Positions 16,853 through 25,289 of a stretch of 64,000 nucleotides of DNA are shown piece after piece. Positions within the stretch are counted from its first letter, which is position 1. Each line of letters begins with the position of its first letter. The translations under genes were made by a program, and so were the position numbers. The stretch is from Halorussus halophilus (GTDB taxonomy: Archaea; Halobacteriota; Halobacteria; Halobacteriales; Haladaptataceae): NCBI RefSeq assembly GCF_008831545.1, contig NZ_CP044523.1:558001-622000 (forward strand), in the 5' to 3' direction. The notes under the pieces were generated by a model. It saw only the letters and a list, made by a program, of their open reading frames with translations. It did not search any database and was not told where the DNA came from.

Positions 16853-17836
16853 ATGACTACTGACGGGGTCGGAACGGTGGGCGACCTGAGCGCGTCCGAC
16901 GAAAGCGTCGATTCGCGTTCGACTCGCGACAGCGAGCGCGACCGCGCACTCGTTCTCAACCCAGTCAGCGGTGACGGAAAGCACCAAGAGCAGGTCCGGG
17001 GCCTCGCAGACGAGTACGGATTTACGATTCTCGAAACGCAACGCGAGGGCGAAGCCATCGAGTTCGGCCGATTACTCGGCGAGGCTGGTACCGACCTCGT
17101 CGCGGCGGCGGGCGGCGACGGCACACTCAACGAAGTCGCTCGCGGGTTGGACGCCGCAAACGCACTGGAGGGGACGACGTTCGGCGTCGTCCCGACCGGC
17201 ACCGGCAACAACTTCGCACAGAACGTCGGCGTCGAGAGCGTCGAACACGCGTTCGAAGTCCTCGAACGCGGCGACCGCCATCGAATCGACCTCGGGACCG
17301 GTGACGACTGGCTCTTCCTGAACTCCTGCGTCGCAGGCGTCACTGCCGAAGCGAGCGCTTCGACCACGCCGGAGATGAAAGACCGCCTCGGCGTGCTAGC
17401 GTACGTCATCACGGGCCTGCGAACCGTCACGGAGTTCGACGGACTGCCACTGTCGGTCGAAGCACTCGGGCCGGAGGGAGGAGATACGTGGACGGGCGAC
17501 GCGGTCACGGTACTGGTCGGCAACGCCCGTCGATTTCCGGCGGAAGGTCGCTCGCAGGCCAACTGCGAGGACGGCTTGCTGGACGTGACCATCGTCGAGC
17601 AGATGCCGCCGAGAAATCTGCTCGAAGAGGCCGCGGTCCAGCGGTTGTTCGGCGACGAGACCGAACACGTCACGCATCTCGAAGCCGCGAAGTTACAACT
17701 CGACGTTCGACAAGAAGACCCCATCGGATTCAGTTTCGACGGCGAAATCGGGAACTACAGTTCGCTGTCGCTCGGAACGCGGCCGAAGACGCTGAACCTC
17801 TGCGTCGGTGAAACGTACGAGTCAGACCCTCTGTAA
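16853..17836 (+). CDS. Diacylglycerol-kinase-like lipid kinase (YegS/LCB5 family)
   Basis: 327 residues. After an acidic leader of about 30 residues the kinase core begins (RALVLNPVSGDGK). The nucleotide loop GGDGTLNEVARG and PTGTGNNFAQN are the family signatures; FLNSCVAGVTAEAS and the all-beta C-terminal lobe follow, ending with DGEIGNYSS. In archaea this family is expected to phosphorylate lipid alcohols (archaeol-type or other diradylglycerols). Membrane association would be peripheral, as no span is seen. Divergent from the PHP gene; convergent with the small regulator gene, 7 bp apart. Confidence 0.9.
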   Translation: MTTDGVGTVGDLSASDESVDSRSTRDSERDRALVLNPVSGDGKHQEQVRGLADEYGFTILETQREGEAIEFGRLLGEAGTDLVAAAGGDGTLNEVARGLDAANALEGTTFGVVPTGTGNNFAQNVGVESVEHAFEVLERGDRHRIDLGTGDDWLFLNSCVAGVTAEASASTTPEMKDRLGVLAYVITGLRTVTEFDGLPLSVEALGPEGGDTWTGDAVTVLVGNARRFPAEGRSQANCEDGLLDVTIVEQMPPRNLLEEAAVQRLFGDETEHVTHLEAAKLQLDVRQEDPIGFSFDGEIGNYSSLSLGTRPKTLNLCVGETYESDPL

Positions 17837-17843
17837 GGGAAAA

Positions 17844-18062
17844 TTAGGTTTCGAGTCGGTACCGGTACGGCGACGACTGGATGACGGTTACGTCGCCGCG
17901 TTCAGCGCGCCGCCCTAAGATGGTAGCGACGTGGTGGGCACTCTCGAACTGTTCGCCGGAGGCTTCGAGCAACTGGAGGATTTCGCGCGCCGTCAACGGT
18001 TCGTCTTCGTCTGCCTCGGCGAGGACCGTGCGAATGCAGTCGTACTCCCTCGCGCGAATCAT
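17844..18062 (-). CDS. Small winged-helix-like DNA-binding protein
   Basis: 72 residues from ATG 18062 (MIRAREYDC); an ATG seven codons earlier would place the start inside a promoter palindrome and was rejected. The sequence (LTAREILQLLEASGEQFESAHHVATILGRRAERGDVTVIQ) has the helix-turn-helix then beta-hairpin pattern of small winged-helix regulators, with YRYRLE as the last strand. I recognise it as a haloarchaeal conserved type but not by a specific name. A 16-bp palindrome directly at its promoter suggests autoregulation. Confidence 0.7.
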   Translation of the reverse strand: MIRAREYDCIRTVLAEADEDEPLTAREILQLLEASGEQFESAHHVATILGRRAERGDVTVIQSSPYRYRLET

Positions 18063-18074
18063 ATCCTTACTTCG

Positions 18075-18090
18075 TAAATACAAGTATTTA
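18075..18090. promoter_or_regulatory. 16-bp palindrome over the promoter of the small wHTH gene
   Basis: TAAATAC (18075-18081), AA, GTATTTA (18084-18090). It lies 13-28 bp upstream of ATG 18062, exactly where the TATA box of a leaderless gene should be, so a bound dimer would block transcription. Confidence 0.55.
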
Positions 18091-18142
18091 GACTTCAGTC
18101 AGACGAACGTCAGACGATAGTTTCGGGGGATGGAAGATGATT

Positions 18143-18676
18143 TCAAGCGGCCGTGTCGTGCGGTCCCGAGAAGTCCCGCTCGCGCCGATACTCCTCGACG
18201 AACTCGCTCACGTCGAAGTCTAGCATGTCGTCTTCGAACTGCGACATCGCCGAATCGTCGTCGGCGTGGGAGACGGCGTGTTCCATCAGTTCGACCAACA
18301 ACTCCACGACGATTTCGTGGAGGCGGCGCGAGTCGAAGTCCGTCACCCAGACCAGCGAGTAGCCCACGTCTTGGTCTTCTTCGACGTTCTCGCTGACGAC
18401 TTCTTGAGGAAACTCCTCCAAGACGACGCCCATGATGTGGGTCGTGCCGAACTCGCCCATGTCGTCGTCGGTATCGATGGTCTCCTGCAAGATAGCGACC
18501 AGAAATTCGGGAACGAAACGAGACGGCGGGTGGATGTCCATGACGACGGCGTGGCTCTCGCCACACGAACAGTCGTACTCCCGCATCCCCATGTCGAGTT
18601 CGTGGACGTAGACCGACTCGCCGCAGGGGAGGTCGAGTTCGGCCCCGCGGCCGCCCGGAACGCGCGGTTCTGCCAT
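18143..18676 (-). CDS. Conserved haloarchaeal protein with cysteine pair (DUF5815-like)
   Basis: 177 residues. Near the N-terminus LDLPCGESVYVHELDMG and MREYDCSCGESHAVVMD supply three cysteines in CxxxxE and CSCG settings, a likely metal site. The remainder is strongly acidic and helical (FVPEFLVAILQETID, LHEIVVELLVELMEHAVSHADDD). I believe this is the DUF5815 type, from memory. No enzymatic motif. Start ATG 18676 follows an AT-rich stretch (TTTAAA at 18700-18705), about 27 bp upstream, consistent with a leaderless gene. Confidence 0.7.
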   Translation of the reverse strand: MAEPRVPGGRGAELDLPCGESVYVHELDMGMREYDCSCGESHAVVMDIHPPSRFVPEFLVAILQETIDTDDDMGEFGTTHIMGVVLEEFPQEVVSENVEEDQDVGYSLVWVTDFDSRRLHEIVVELLVELMEHAVSHADDDSAMSQFEDDMLDFDVSEFVEEYRRERDFSGPHDTAA

Positions 18677-18747
18677 AGACGAGGGTTGGGTTTTCTGGCG
18701 TTTAAAGGCCGCGACTACAGGTCAGTTGTATACGCCAGTAACGGAGC

Positions 18748-20043
18748 CTACTGTCGAAACCGCTCAGAGAGTCCAACGAACGCGCCAGCACCGAGCGCGG
18801 CGAGTCCGACCGAGGCGGACAGCGAACTGGGAGACGCCGCGTTCCAGTCGAGCGAAACGCGTTCCCCACCGACTTTCGTCGCCCACGCCGACCCGCCGAC
18901 GCCGCCAGACGAACCGGCGACGACGATGCCGCCGTCGTCGGACGTCGTTACTGCTCCCACGCTCTCGTACGTCACGATGTACGTCTCGCGCCAGTTCACG
19001 CTCCCGTTCGAATCGAGGCCGAGGAGCCACGTGCCGCGTTTGTCCGTCTGCTTTGGCTCACGCTCTCCAGCTAAGACGTAGCCGTCGCCCAATCGAGCGA
19101 GACCGTCTATCCACGCCCACTCGCCGTGGTCGTCGTAGGTTCGTTTCCAAGCGACGGTTCCGTCTGCTCGGAGTCTCCCCAACCACGCGATGCCGTGGTC
19201 GTCACGGCTGAAGTCAGTGACACCAGCGAAGAGGTAGCCGCCGTCTGGTGTTGCAAGCAGGTCCTCGATTCGGTCGCCACCGTGACTTCGACCGTAGGTT
19301 CGGTTCCACAGTTCGTTGCCCTCCGAATCGACCGCGACCGTCCAGCCGTCTTCGGTGGATCCGTGGTCGAGTCCGGTACTCCCGCCGAAGACGTACCGGT
19401 CGTCGTGGCCAGCCAGACACGTCACGTTGTGCCACGTCGAGGGACTGTACGTCTGGCTCCAGCGACGACTGCCGTTCTCGCTGGTCGCGAAGAGCCACCC
19501 CGCGTTGCGGTCGCTGTCGGGGTCGCTCGGTCCAGTCGTGCCCGCGAACAAGAAACCGGAGGGCGTTCGCGTCACCGCCGCGAAATTCGTGTTCGGCTTC
19601 GGGCTGTATCGTTCCTTCCAGCGTACCGCTCCGTGTTCGCCGATTCGGACGACCCACCCGTCGCTCTCGTCCGGTTCGAGCGTGTCGGTCGAGAGGTTCG
19701 TGGCTCCGGCGAGTAGGTAGCCGTCTTCGATTTCGAGCGCCGTCTCGAAGTACGCGTTGTCGGCGTCGTACGTCCGCGTCCAATCGGTGACGCCCCAGGG
19801 GTCGGTCTTGACGGCCAGCGCCTGACTCGCGTCGTATCCGACGTTGCCGACGAACAGATAGCCGCCGTCGCGGGTCGCAACCGCGTCGTGGAAGAGGCTC
19901 TCGCCGTCGGGTCCGTACTGGTGGCTCCACGCCCGTTCCGGCGGTTCGCTGTCGGCGGCGCGAGCAGCGCCGACGCCTGCCGTCGATGCGACACCGGCAG
20001 CGACACCTCGAAGGAGCGCACGCCGAGAGATGGAGGGGACCAT
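18748..20043 (-). CDS. Tat-exported beta-propeller-like protein with C-terminal membrane anchor
   Basis: 431 residues from ATG 20043; an ATG six codons upstream is possible. The N-terminus SRRALLRGVAAG is a twin-arginine signal, followed by an Ala-rich hydrophobic segment and an AARAADS cleavage-like region. The rest consists of about seven repeats of 50-55 residues of the type GGYLFVGxT...W..RI...G...W...Y, which should fold as a propeller (PQQ/galactose-oxidase-like). The last 25 residues (LSASVGLAALGAGAFVGLSE) form one span and a short basic tail, anchoring it to the membrane with the propeller outside. Ligand unknown. Confidence 0.8.
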   Translation of the reverse strand: MVPSISRRALLRGVAAGVASTAGVGAARAADSEPPERAWSHQYGPDGESLFHDAVATRDGGYLFVGNVGYDASQALAVKTDPWGVTDWTRTYDADNAYFETALEIEDGYLLAGATNLSTDTLEPDESDGWVVRIGEHGAVRWKERYSPKPNTNFAAVTRTPSGFLFAGTTGPSDPDSDRNAGWLFATSENGSRRWSQTYSPSTWHNVTCLAGHDDRYVFGGSTGLDHGSTEDGWTVAVDSEGNELWNRTYGRSHGGDRIEDLLATPDGGYLFAGVTDFSRDDHGIAWLGRLRADGTVAWKRTYDDHGEWAWIDGLARLGDGYVLAGEREPKQTDKRGTWLLGLDSNGSVNWRETYIVTYESVGAVTTSDDGGIVVAGSSGGVGGSAWATKVGGERVSLDWNAASPSSLSASVGLAALGAGAFVGLSERFRQ

Positions 20044-20091
20044 TACTCGACTATCTACCACCGAAAGGAAAAATGTCTGCTGGTCGTCTAC

Positions 20092-20505
20092 TTAGGGCCA
20101 GTCGTCGCGCTGGTCTTCTTCCTGTTCGACCGCGTCGTCTGCTGCGTCGTCGGCCATCGTCCACTCGGCCGCTTCGGCCGCTTCCTCGACCGAGAGGTAC
20201 TCCCACTCGTGGTCCTCGGCCAACTCGCGGTCCTCGTCGCTAATGCCGACGAAGACGTGGCGGTCGGTGTCGAACTGTTCGCGGACGCTGTCTAAGCTCT
20301 CGCCCTTGCCCTTCGGTCCCGAGAAGAAGTCCTGCCGGATGCGGTTCTTGCGGGTGAAGTTCGTCACGACGTAGGTCGGTTCGTCGGAGACGACGCCGAC
20401 GTACTCGGTCCACCGACGAGCGTCGGTGAACACCGCTTCCGGGTCGGCCAACTCCTGTAACGCCGAGAGTTCGAAGGCGAGGGTCATCTCGCCGGCTCCG
20501 TTCAT
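20092..20505 (-). CDS. Conserved haloarchaeal acidic protein, function unknown
   Basis: 137 residues from ATG 20505. GGAGGT abuts this ATG with almost no spacing, so ATG 20487 (MTLAFELSAL) is an equally good start. The body TLAFELSALQELADPEAVF, WTEYVGVVSDEPTYVVTNFTRKN and RQDFFSGPKGKGES looks like an alpha/beta domain; the tail from about residue 100 is Asp/Glu/Ala-rich. Possibly the family numbered DUF7124, from memory. No motif identifies a reaction. It lies upstream of the Tat protein on the same strand with 48 bp between. Confidence 0.65.
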   Translation of the reverse strand: MNGAGEMTLAFELSALQELADPEAVFTDARRWTEYVGVVSDEPTYVVTNFTRKNRIRQDFFSGPKGKGESLDSVREQFDTDRHVFVGISDEDRELAEDHEWEYLSVEEAAEAAEWTMADDAADDAVEQEEDQRDDWP

Positions 20506-20578
20506 ACCTCCTTCTCGGACTGTGACGTGCAAAATGTCTTCGCTTCGGGTCGGGAATCGGTGCGGAACAGGGCGGGTC

Positions 20579-20821
20579 TCAAACAGCTTCGACCCGCAGG
20601 TACTCGGAGAACACGACGACTGAATCGTCTGGGAACAGCGACTGGAGTTCTGGCGTGACGGTGATGCTCGTACCGTGTTCGCGTTCGGCCAGTAGTTGCT
20701 GGGCAGGTTCCGGTAACTCGTCGTAGTGAATCACAGGGACGCCTGCCGGGACGGTGTTCGTTGGCCGGACCTGTAGGGTTCCGCTCTTCCCATCGGCCCG
20801 TGAGGTCGTGTTCGATGACAT
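20579..20821 (-). CDS. Small hypothetical protein
   Basis: 80 residues from ATG 20821. After a short polar leader the sequence VPAGVPVIHYDELPEPAQQLLAER and SVVVFSEYLRVEAV suggests a small alpha/beta fold. TCTTAAAC at 20851-20858 lies about 33 bp upstream and could be the TATA element. No family recognised. Same strand as its neighbours on both sides. Confidence 0.55.
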   Translation of the reverse strand: MSSNTTSRADGKSGTLQVRPTNTVPAGVPVIHYDELPEPAQQLLAEREHGTSITVTPELQSLFPDDSVVVFSEYLRVEAV

Positions 20822-20899
20822 CGTGATACACGGTAACAAATAGCTCGAAGTATCTTAAACGTTCTGGCGGCGCGTAACCAAAAACCAAACCGAGTTGAA

Positions 20900-20916
20900 C
20901 CTTCCACTCGGGAAGG
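20900..20916 (-). terminator. Hairpin terminator after the RHH-like gene
   Basis: On the minus strand CCTTCC (20916-20911), loop CGAGT, GGAAGG (20905-20900) follows the stop of the RHH-like gene by 8 bp, and a T-rich stretch (TTTGGTTTTTGG) comes after. This is the layout of an intrinsic terminator. Confidence 0.5.
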
Positions 20917-20924
20917 AAAACCAG

Positions 20925-21161
20925 TTAGAAGCGGTAGCCTTCGTCGTCGCCGCCGAGCGAGCGGTCGCCCGTCTCCATCATCTCGTCTGCGAACTCCATC
21001 TCGTCGGGTTCGCTACTCTCCATCGTCACCTGATGTTCCTTGATGCCGAGTGCCAGCATCTCCTCGACTGCTTCTTGCCTATCGACGAACTCGTCCTGCG
21101 TGACGAGCTGGTCGATTTGCATGTCCACGTCGTCCGACAGCGAAATTTCCACCTGAGGCAT
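20925..21161 (-). CDS. Ribbon-helix-helix-like small protein
   Basis: 78 residues from ATG 21161 (MPQVEISLSDD); the ATG nine codons earlier adds a weak leader. The pattern of an initial beta strand (VEISL), helix (DVDMQIDQLVTQDEF) and helix (DRQEAVEEMLALGIKEHQ) matches the ribbon-helix-helix/CopG fold, then an acidic tail rich in Glu/Met. I recall it as DUF7120-type. Probable DNA-binding dimer, but the acidic tail could also make it a protein-binding partner. Followed by a terminator hairpin. Confidence 0.65.
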   Translation of the reverse strand: MPQVEISLSDDVDMQIDQLVTQDEFVDRQEAVEEMLALGIKEHQVTMESSEPDEMEFADEMMETGDRSLGGDDEGYRF

Positions 21162-21269
21162 AGCGACCCCTAACGGTTCCACGTACAACAGTCTTGGCTT
21201 TACAAGGAAGGCCGCTATAAGCGCACTCGGGAACGAGCAAAAAATCAGTCACCGCGAACGCCGACGGGT

Positions 21270-22511
21270 CTACTGCTCTTGGGGAATCGCGAGTTCTTCG
21301 GGGTCGAACTCCTTCTCCAACAGGGTCTCTTTCTGGTCGGCGACTTCGACTTCGCGCCGGATGAGGTCCTTGTAGTTGCCCTGCGGGGCGATGTCGCCGA
21401 TGAGGACGCCGCCGACTAGCTTGCCGTCCTTGAACGAGAGACGCCGCCACTCGGTGTCGCTGTACTTGCGCTCGCACTCGTCGTCGCCCAGCGTCGGGAA
21501 CCCGAAGCTGAGGAACGGGAAGTCGAAGTGCGTAATCGAGTAGGAGGAGACCCAGCGGAACTCTTCCTCTTCGGCGTCGGCGACCATGTTCTGGCCCGCG
21601 ATGACGCCCTGCTCCTTTGCACTGCCCCACGAGCCGTTCTGGGCGTATTCGTCCAGAATCGTGTCGTAGTAGCGCGTGATGTCACCAGCCGCGTAGATGT
21701 CTTCCGTGCTGGTCTGCATGTGCTGGTCCACGACGATGCCGCTGTCCTCTTCTAGGTCTGCGCCTTGGAGGAACTCCGTGTTGAAGTTCAGGCCGATGGC
21801 GACACCGACGAACTCGCTGTCGTACTCCTCGCCGTTGGCGTCCACGGTCGAGACCACCGTGCCGCCGTCGTCGGTCTCGAACTTCTCGACGCCGCTCTCG
21901 AAGACGCACTCGACGCCCTTCTCTTCGAGGGCGTCGTGGATAATCTCCGCACCGTCGAGGCTCAGGCCGTAGCGCCACCAGCGGTTGCCACGCATGATGT
22001 ACTTGGCTTCGACGTCCTGTGCGGCACAGACGGCCGCGAGGTCGATGCCGAGCAGGCCTGCACCGACGACGACGCCTTTGTCGGCCGTCTCTGCGTTCTC
22101 CTGAATCTTGCGTGCGTCCTGGAACGTCCAGAAGTGGTGGACGCCCTCGGCGTCGCTGTTATCGACGGGGAGCTGAGTCGGCGTGCCGCCCGTGGCGACC
22201 AGCAGTTTGTCGTACTCGTAGGCACCGCTGTCGTGGGTGTGGACAACGTGGGCGTCGGGGTCCACGCCAGTGACGAACGTGTTCAGCGCGAGGTCGATGT
22301 CGCGCTCCCCGTACCAGTCCTCGTCGTGGATGGAAATCGGCGCTTCGGGGAGTTTCCCTTTGGCGAACTCTTTGATGAGAATACGGTTGTACAGGGCCTC
22401 ACCTTCGTCGGTGATGACCGTGACGTCGGCTTCGGGAGCCTCCTCCCGAATCGTTTCGGCCGCGGAACTACCCGCGATACCGTCACCGATGATTACGTAC
22501 GACTCGCTCAT
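21270..22511 (-). CDS. NAD(P)/FAD-dependent oxidoreductase (pyridine-nucleotide-disulfide family)
   Basis: 413 residues. The FAD-binding Rossmann motif is IIGDGIAGSSAAETI at the N-terminus; the NAD(P)-binding domain follows with VVVGAGLLGIDLAAV; the second FAD motif is EDIYAAGDITRY. There is no redox-active CxxxxC, so it is not a disulfide reductase; it is closer to nitrite- or ferredoxin-reductase-type flavoproteins. The C-terminal domain (about 310-413) is family-typical. Electron partner unknown. Divergent from the DUF6149-like gene. Confidence 0.88.
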   Translation of the reverse strand: MSESYVIIGDGIAGSSAAETIREEAPEADVTVITDEGEALYNRILIKEFAKGKLPEAPISIHDEDWYGERDIDLALNTFVTGVDPDAHVVHTHDSGAYEYDKLLVATGGTPTQLPVDNSDAEGVHHFWTFQDARKIQENAETADKGVVVGAGLLGIDLAAVCAAQDVEAKYIMRGNRWWRYGLSLDGAEIIHDALEEKGVECVFESGVEKFETDDGGTVVSTVDANGEEYDSEFVGVAIGLNFNTEFLQGADLEEDSGIVVDQHMQTSTEDIYAAGDITRYYDTILDEYAQNGSWGSAKEQGVIAGQNMVADAEEEEFRWVSSYSITHFDFPFLSFGFPTLGDDECERKYSDTEWRRLSFKDGKLVGGVLIGDIAPQGNYKDLIRREVEVADQKETLLEKEFDPEELAIPQEQ

Positions 22512-22641
22512 AGCCGAACGTTCAGCTTCGGGGTTAAAGTGGGTTGCTATCTTCGGAGCGGACGCAATCTCTGCCGTCCCGCATCGTGCCAGTGGTTCCC
22601 GAACAGACGCACTTTTACTCCTCGCGTCCCAACCGCCGACT

Positions 22642-23232
22642 ATGAAACTTCGCCAGAACGTCCGTCACTTCGCGTCGAAGAAGGCACTCGAACTGCCGGT
22701 CGTCGGCGACCTCGTCAGCGACAAGCTGGTAGACCTCCACACTGGAATTTTCCTCGACAAGGCCGACCCGGCCCACGCCGAGGAACGCCGCGAGCATCTG
22801 GACGCCTTCTTCGACGCGACGATGGACACCTACCTCGCCGCGCTACAGGAGGGTGCCCCCGAAGCCGAGGCCCGCGAAATCACCCACATTCAGGCGAACT
22901 TCGACTTCTTCAACCACGGCTGGACCGAGATGATGGAGTTCCCGAGCGACGAACTCGACCAGCACTACGACCGCTACGAGCAGTTCTTCGAGCGCCACGG
23001 CATCGCAATCGAAGACCCGCTCGGCGAGTTCGCCCCCGAGGAGATGCCCGAAGCACCCTCGACGCCCGAGAAGCTGGAGAATCCAGAGCATCCCTACGCT
23101 GAGGGTGGCTTCGCCGACGACGTGTACGTCGAAGGCGACGACGGCGAGATTTACGTCGGCGGGCAGGAAGAGCCTGCCGAGGTCGATGTCGCAGATGCGC
23201 CGGGCGTCAGCGACGACGACGTAGAGGCTTAG
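22642..23232 (+). CDS. Conserved haloarchaeal protein (DUF6149-like)
   Basis: 196 residues from ATG 22642. The first 120 residues are helical and strongly conserved in type (FASKKALELPVVGDLVSDK, LVDLHTGIFLDKAD, ITHIQANFDFFNHGWTEMMEF); I recognise this as the DUF6149 type. His and Asp residues in TGIF...D and HIQANFDFFNHGW might bind a ligand, but no activity is known to me. The tail from about 140 is Glu/Asp/Pro-rich and disordered. Upstream is the divergent flavoprotein. Its stop overlaps by 4 bp the convergent lipoprotein gene. Confidence 0.75.
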   Translation: MKLRQNVRHFASKKALELPVVGDLVSDKLVDLHTGIFLDKADPAHAEERREHLDAFFDATMDTYLAALQEGAPEAEAREITHIQANFDFFNHGWTEMMEFPSDELDQHYDRYEQFFERHGIAIEDPLGEFAPEEMPEAPSTPEKLENPEHPYAEGGFADDVYVEGDDGEIYVGGQEEPAEVDVADAPGVSDDDVEA

Positions 23233-23666
23233 TCAGTCGTCGGCGGTGTGTCGTTCTCGCAGTCTCGCACGCTACCGATTCTGATACGGCCGTTTTCACC
23301 GACGAGTACGTCTACTCGACACACGCTTTCGTCGGTGATTTCGGCGGTTTGTTTTTCTCTCCCGTCAAAGCTAGCAGACACCTCGTACCGCCCCGGTTCG
23401 TCAGGAATCACACTTCGGAATTCCGCCTCATTGCTGTCTCCCTCCGCTTGCAAACTGTCGAGTGCTAACTTTTTCTCCAAGACGAGTTCGTCGTTCCGCT
23501 CCACGCGAAGATGGAGCGTGTGCGGTTCCGAGTGGAGATTTCCGACACCAACTGCCTCCAGCGTCGGTCCGTTCGGTGTTGTCTCGTTCGAGAGAACGGA
23601 CGCTTGGCACCCAGAGAGGACCGTGACGGCGGCCGTGCTTAGTAGCAGGTACCGGCGGCGTAACAT
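23229..23666 (-). CDS. Secreted lipoprotein, immunoglobulin-like beta domain
   Basis: 145 residues from ATG 23666. The N-terminus MLRRRYLLLSTAAVTVLSGC carries a lipobox (LSGC); Cys20 would be lipidated and hold the protein on the outer face of the membrane. The mature part is beta-rich (LEAVGVGNLHSEPHTLHLRV, RYEVSASFDGREKQTAEI) like a small Ig/FN3-type domain, with a Cys pair (VCRV...RDC) that may form a disulfide. It resembles many haloarchaeal lipoproteins of unknown role. Overlaps the DUF6149-like stop by 4 bp. Confidence 0.75.
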   Translation of the reverse strand: MLRRRYLLLSTAAVTVLSGCQASVLSNETTPNGPTLEAVGVGNLHSEPHTLHLRVERNDELVLEKKLALDSLQAEGDSNEAEFRSVIPDEPGRYEVSASFDGREKQTAEITDESVCRVDVLVGENGRIRIGSVRDCENDTPPTTD

Positions 23667-23700
23667 CTCGTTACACGTTCGTGCCTTCCGACTCAAAAAC

Positions 23701-24306
23701 TCACTGCGTCGCCGCCTCGTACTCTTCTCGCAGAATCGTGTACCGATGGTAGTCCAGTGCTTCGCCGCCCTGCCGTTGGCTGTAGTGGCGCAGTAGCCCT
23801 TCGTGCTTGCCTCCGAATCGCACGACGTACTTCTCGGCCATCCGCCGCGAGCGTTCGTTCACAGCGGCGATTTCGGTCTCGTACGCCGAGAACTCGTGGC
23901 GTTCGAACGCCAGTTCGAGCAACGCTGCGATGCGCTCGCCAGCGTAGCCCCGACCCCAGAATGGCTTGGCGAGAACGATACCGGTGCTTGCGACCTGCGC
24001 CTCCCAGTCGGTGTTGTACCCAGTGAGTCCGACGAGTTCGCCCGCCTCCGGTTCGCTCGCTTTGAGTCGAATCGTGTAGTTGGCCTTCTCGCGGTCGGTC
24101 CACTGCTGTTCGCAGTGGTCGATATACTTCGAGACGTGTTCCTCGTCTTCGAACCGGAACCACGGCATGTGTTCAGTGACTTCGGTCTGCCACGAGTCGG
24201 TCAGTGTGCGGTCGGCGAGTTCGTCGAGGTCGGTGTGTTCGGTCGAGAGTCGTTCCAACACGAGACGGTCGGTTTCGATGCGCTCGGGATAGCTTCGGTC
24301 GGGCAT
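23701..24306 (-). CDS. GNAT N-acetyltransferase, RimJ/RimL type
   Basis: 201 residues. Signs of the GNAT fold: TDRLVLERLSTE at the start, the acceptor strand NYTIRLKASEPEAGELVGLTGYN, the acetyl-CoA loop AKPFWGRGYAGERIAALLELAF, and ERSRRMAEKYVVRFGGKHEGLLR. This order is that of RimJ/RimL/SsuA-type acetyltransferases that modify protein N-termini or small molecules. Substrate not readable. Start ATG 24306. Confidence 0.88.
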   Translation of the reverse strand: MPDRSYPERIETDRLVLERLSTEHTDLDELADRTLTDSWQTEVTEHMPWFRFEDEEHVSKYIDHCEQQWTDREKANYTIRLKASEPEAGELVGLTGYNTDWEAQVASTGIVLAKPFWGRGYAGERIAALLELAFERHEFSAYETEIAAVNERSRRMAEKYVVRFGGKHEGLLRHYSQRQGGEALDYHRYTILREEYEAATQ

Positions 24307-24564
24307 GCTATCTGCACAGACACACCCCGTGTATCAAGGGCTAACGCTGGCGGAGAGGGACACCGGTAGGCCTAACCGCATAAAAGTGGTAGTAGGAATC
24401 GGGACTCTCTCCCGAGAGACATCTCTGTTCAGTGGTTTTCGGTTGAGAGCGCTACAGGCGTCGAAATTCGCCGATATTCTCTGTTCGCGCCCGAGTTAAT
24501 TGAGCGCGTCCGCATCGACTCACGCGGAGTAACACCTACCGTGTGTTCTCACCACTAGAGGTGC

Positions 24565-25215
24565 ATGGCCGTCATCGTCGAATTCACTGTGGACCGGGAG
24601 GAGTTCGCACTCGGGCAAGCCCTCCGCGGCATGGACGTCGAACTCGAAAAGATAGTTCCGACTTCGAACACCGTCATCCCCTTCTTCTGGGCCAGCGGGG
24701 GCGACCTAGACGCGCTCGAACGGCACGTCGAGGAGAGTACGTACATCGAGAACCTCGAACCGCTCGAAACCGTCGAAGACCGGTCGCTCTATCGAGTGTC
24801 GTGGACCGGCGAGTACGAAGACCTCGTGGATGGAATCGTCCGCAACGACGGGACGATTCTCGAATCGCACACCGTCGATGGGACGTGGGTGTTCAGGCTT
24901 CGGTTTCCCGACCACGAGTTTCTGACCGATTTCTACGACTTCTGTACAGACCACGACATCGGCATCAACATCGAGCGCGTCTATACGCTGACCGAACAGA
25001 CCTCCCAGAAGCGCAACTTCGAGTTGACGCCCGAACAGCGCGAGGCACTGGTGCTGGCGTACGAGGGAGGGTACTTCGAGACGCCGCGGGCGGCGAGTCT
25101 CGCCGACCTCGCCGACGAAATCGGTATCTCCGCGCAGGCGCTCTCGGACCGCATCCGGCGAGGCAACGAGAAGATACTGGGCGAGGTGCTGTTCGTCTCC
25201 GGCGACGAGTCGTGA
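24565..25215 (+). CDS. Bacterio-opsin-activator-type HTH regulator (HTH_10)
   Basis: 216 residues from ATG 24565. The N-terminal domain (about 1-150) is the GAF-like sensor module of the Bat family (VIVEFTVDREEFALG, IERVYTLTEQ). The C-terminal HTH_10 is clear: LTPEQREALVLAYEGGYFETPR, LADLADEIGIS, ALSDRIRRGNEKIL. Haloarchaea have many such regulators; ligand and targets are unknown. A 258-bp upstream gap carries the promoter. It lies 74 bp upstream of another regulator gene on the same strand. Confidence 0.88.
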   Translation: MAVIVEFTVDREEFALGQALRGMDVELEKIVPTSNTVIPFFWASGGDLDALERHVEESTYIENLEPLETVEDRSLYRVSWTGEYEDLVDGIVRNDGTILESHTVDGTWVFRLRFPDHEFLTDFYDFCTDHDIGINIERVYTLTEQTSQKRNFELTPEQREALVLAYEGGYFETPRAASLADLADEIGISAQALSDRIRRGNEKILGEVLFVSGDES

Positions 25216-25289
25216 TTCGACCCCGTTTAAAACGCCTTGCTCAATCTGCGGTAACTCTGATTGGTCCAATACACTACGGTGCAATCGCA

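Noticed and set aside
16798-17724. Minus-strand extension of the PHP gene up to 17724
   Set aside because: It overlaps the kinase gene on the other strand; the extension has Ser/Arg-rich composition with no domain, and PHP motifs begin only at GTG 16797.
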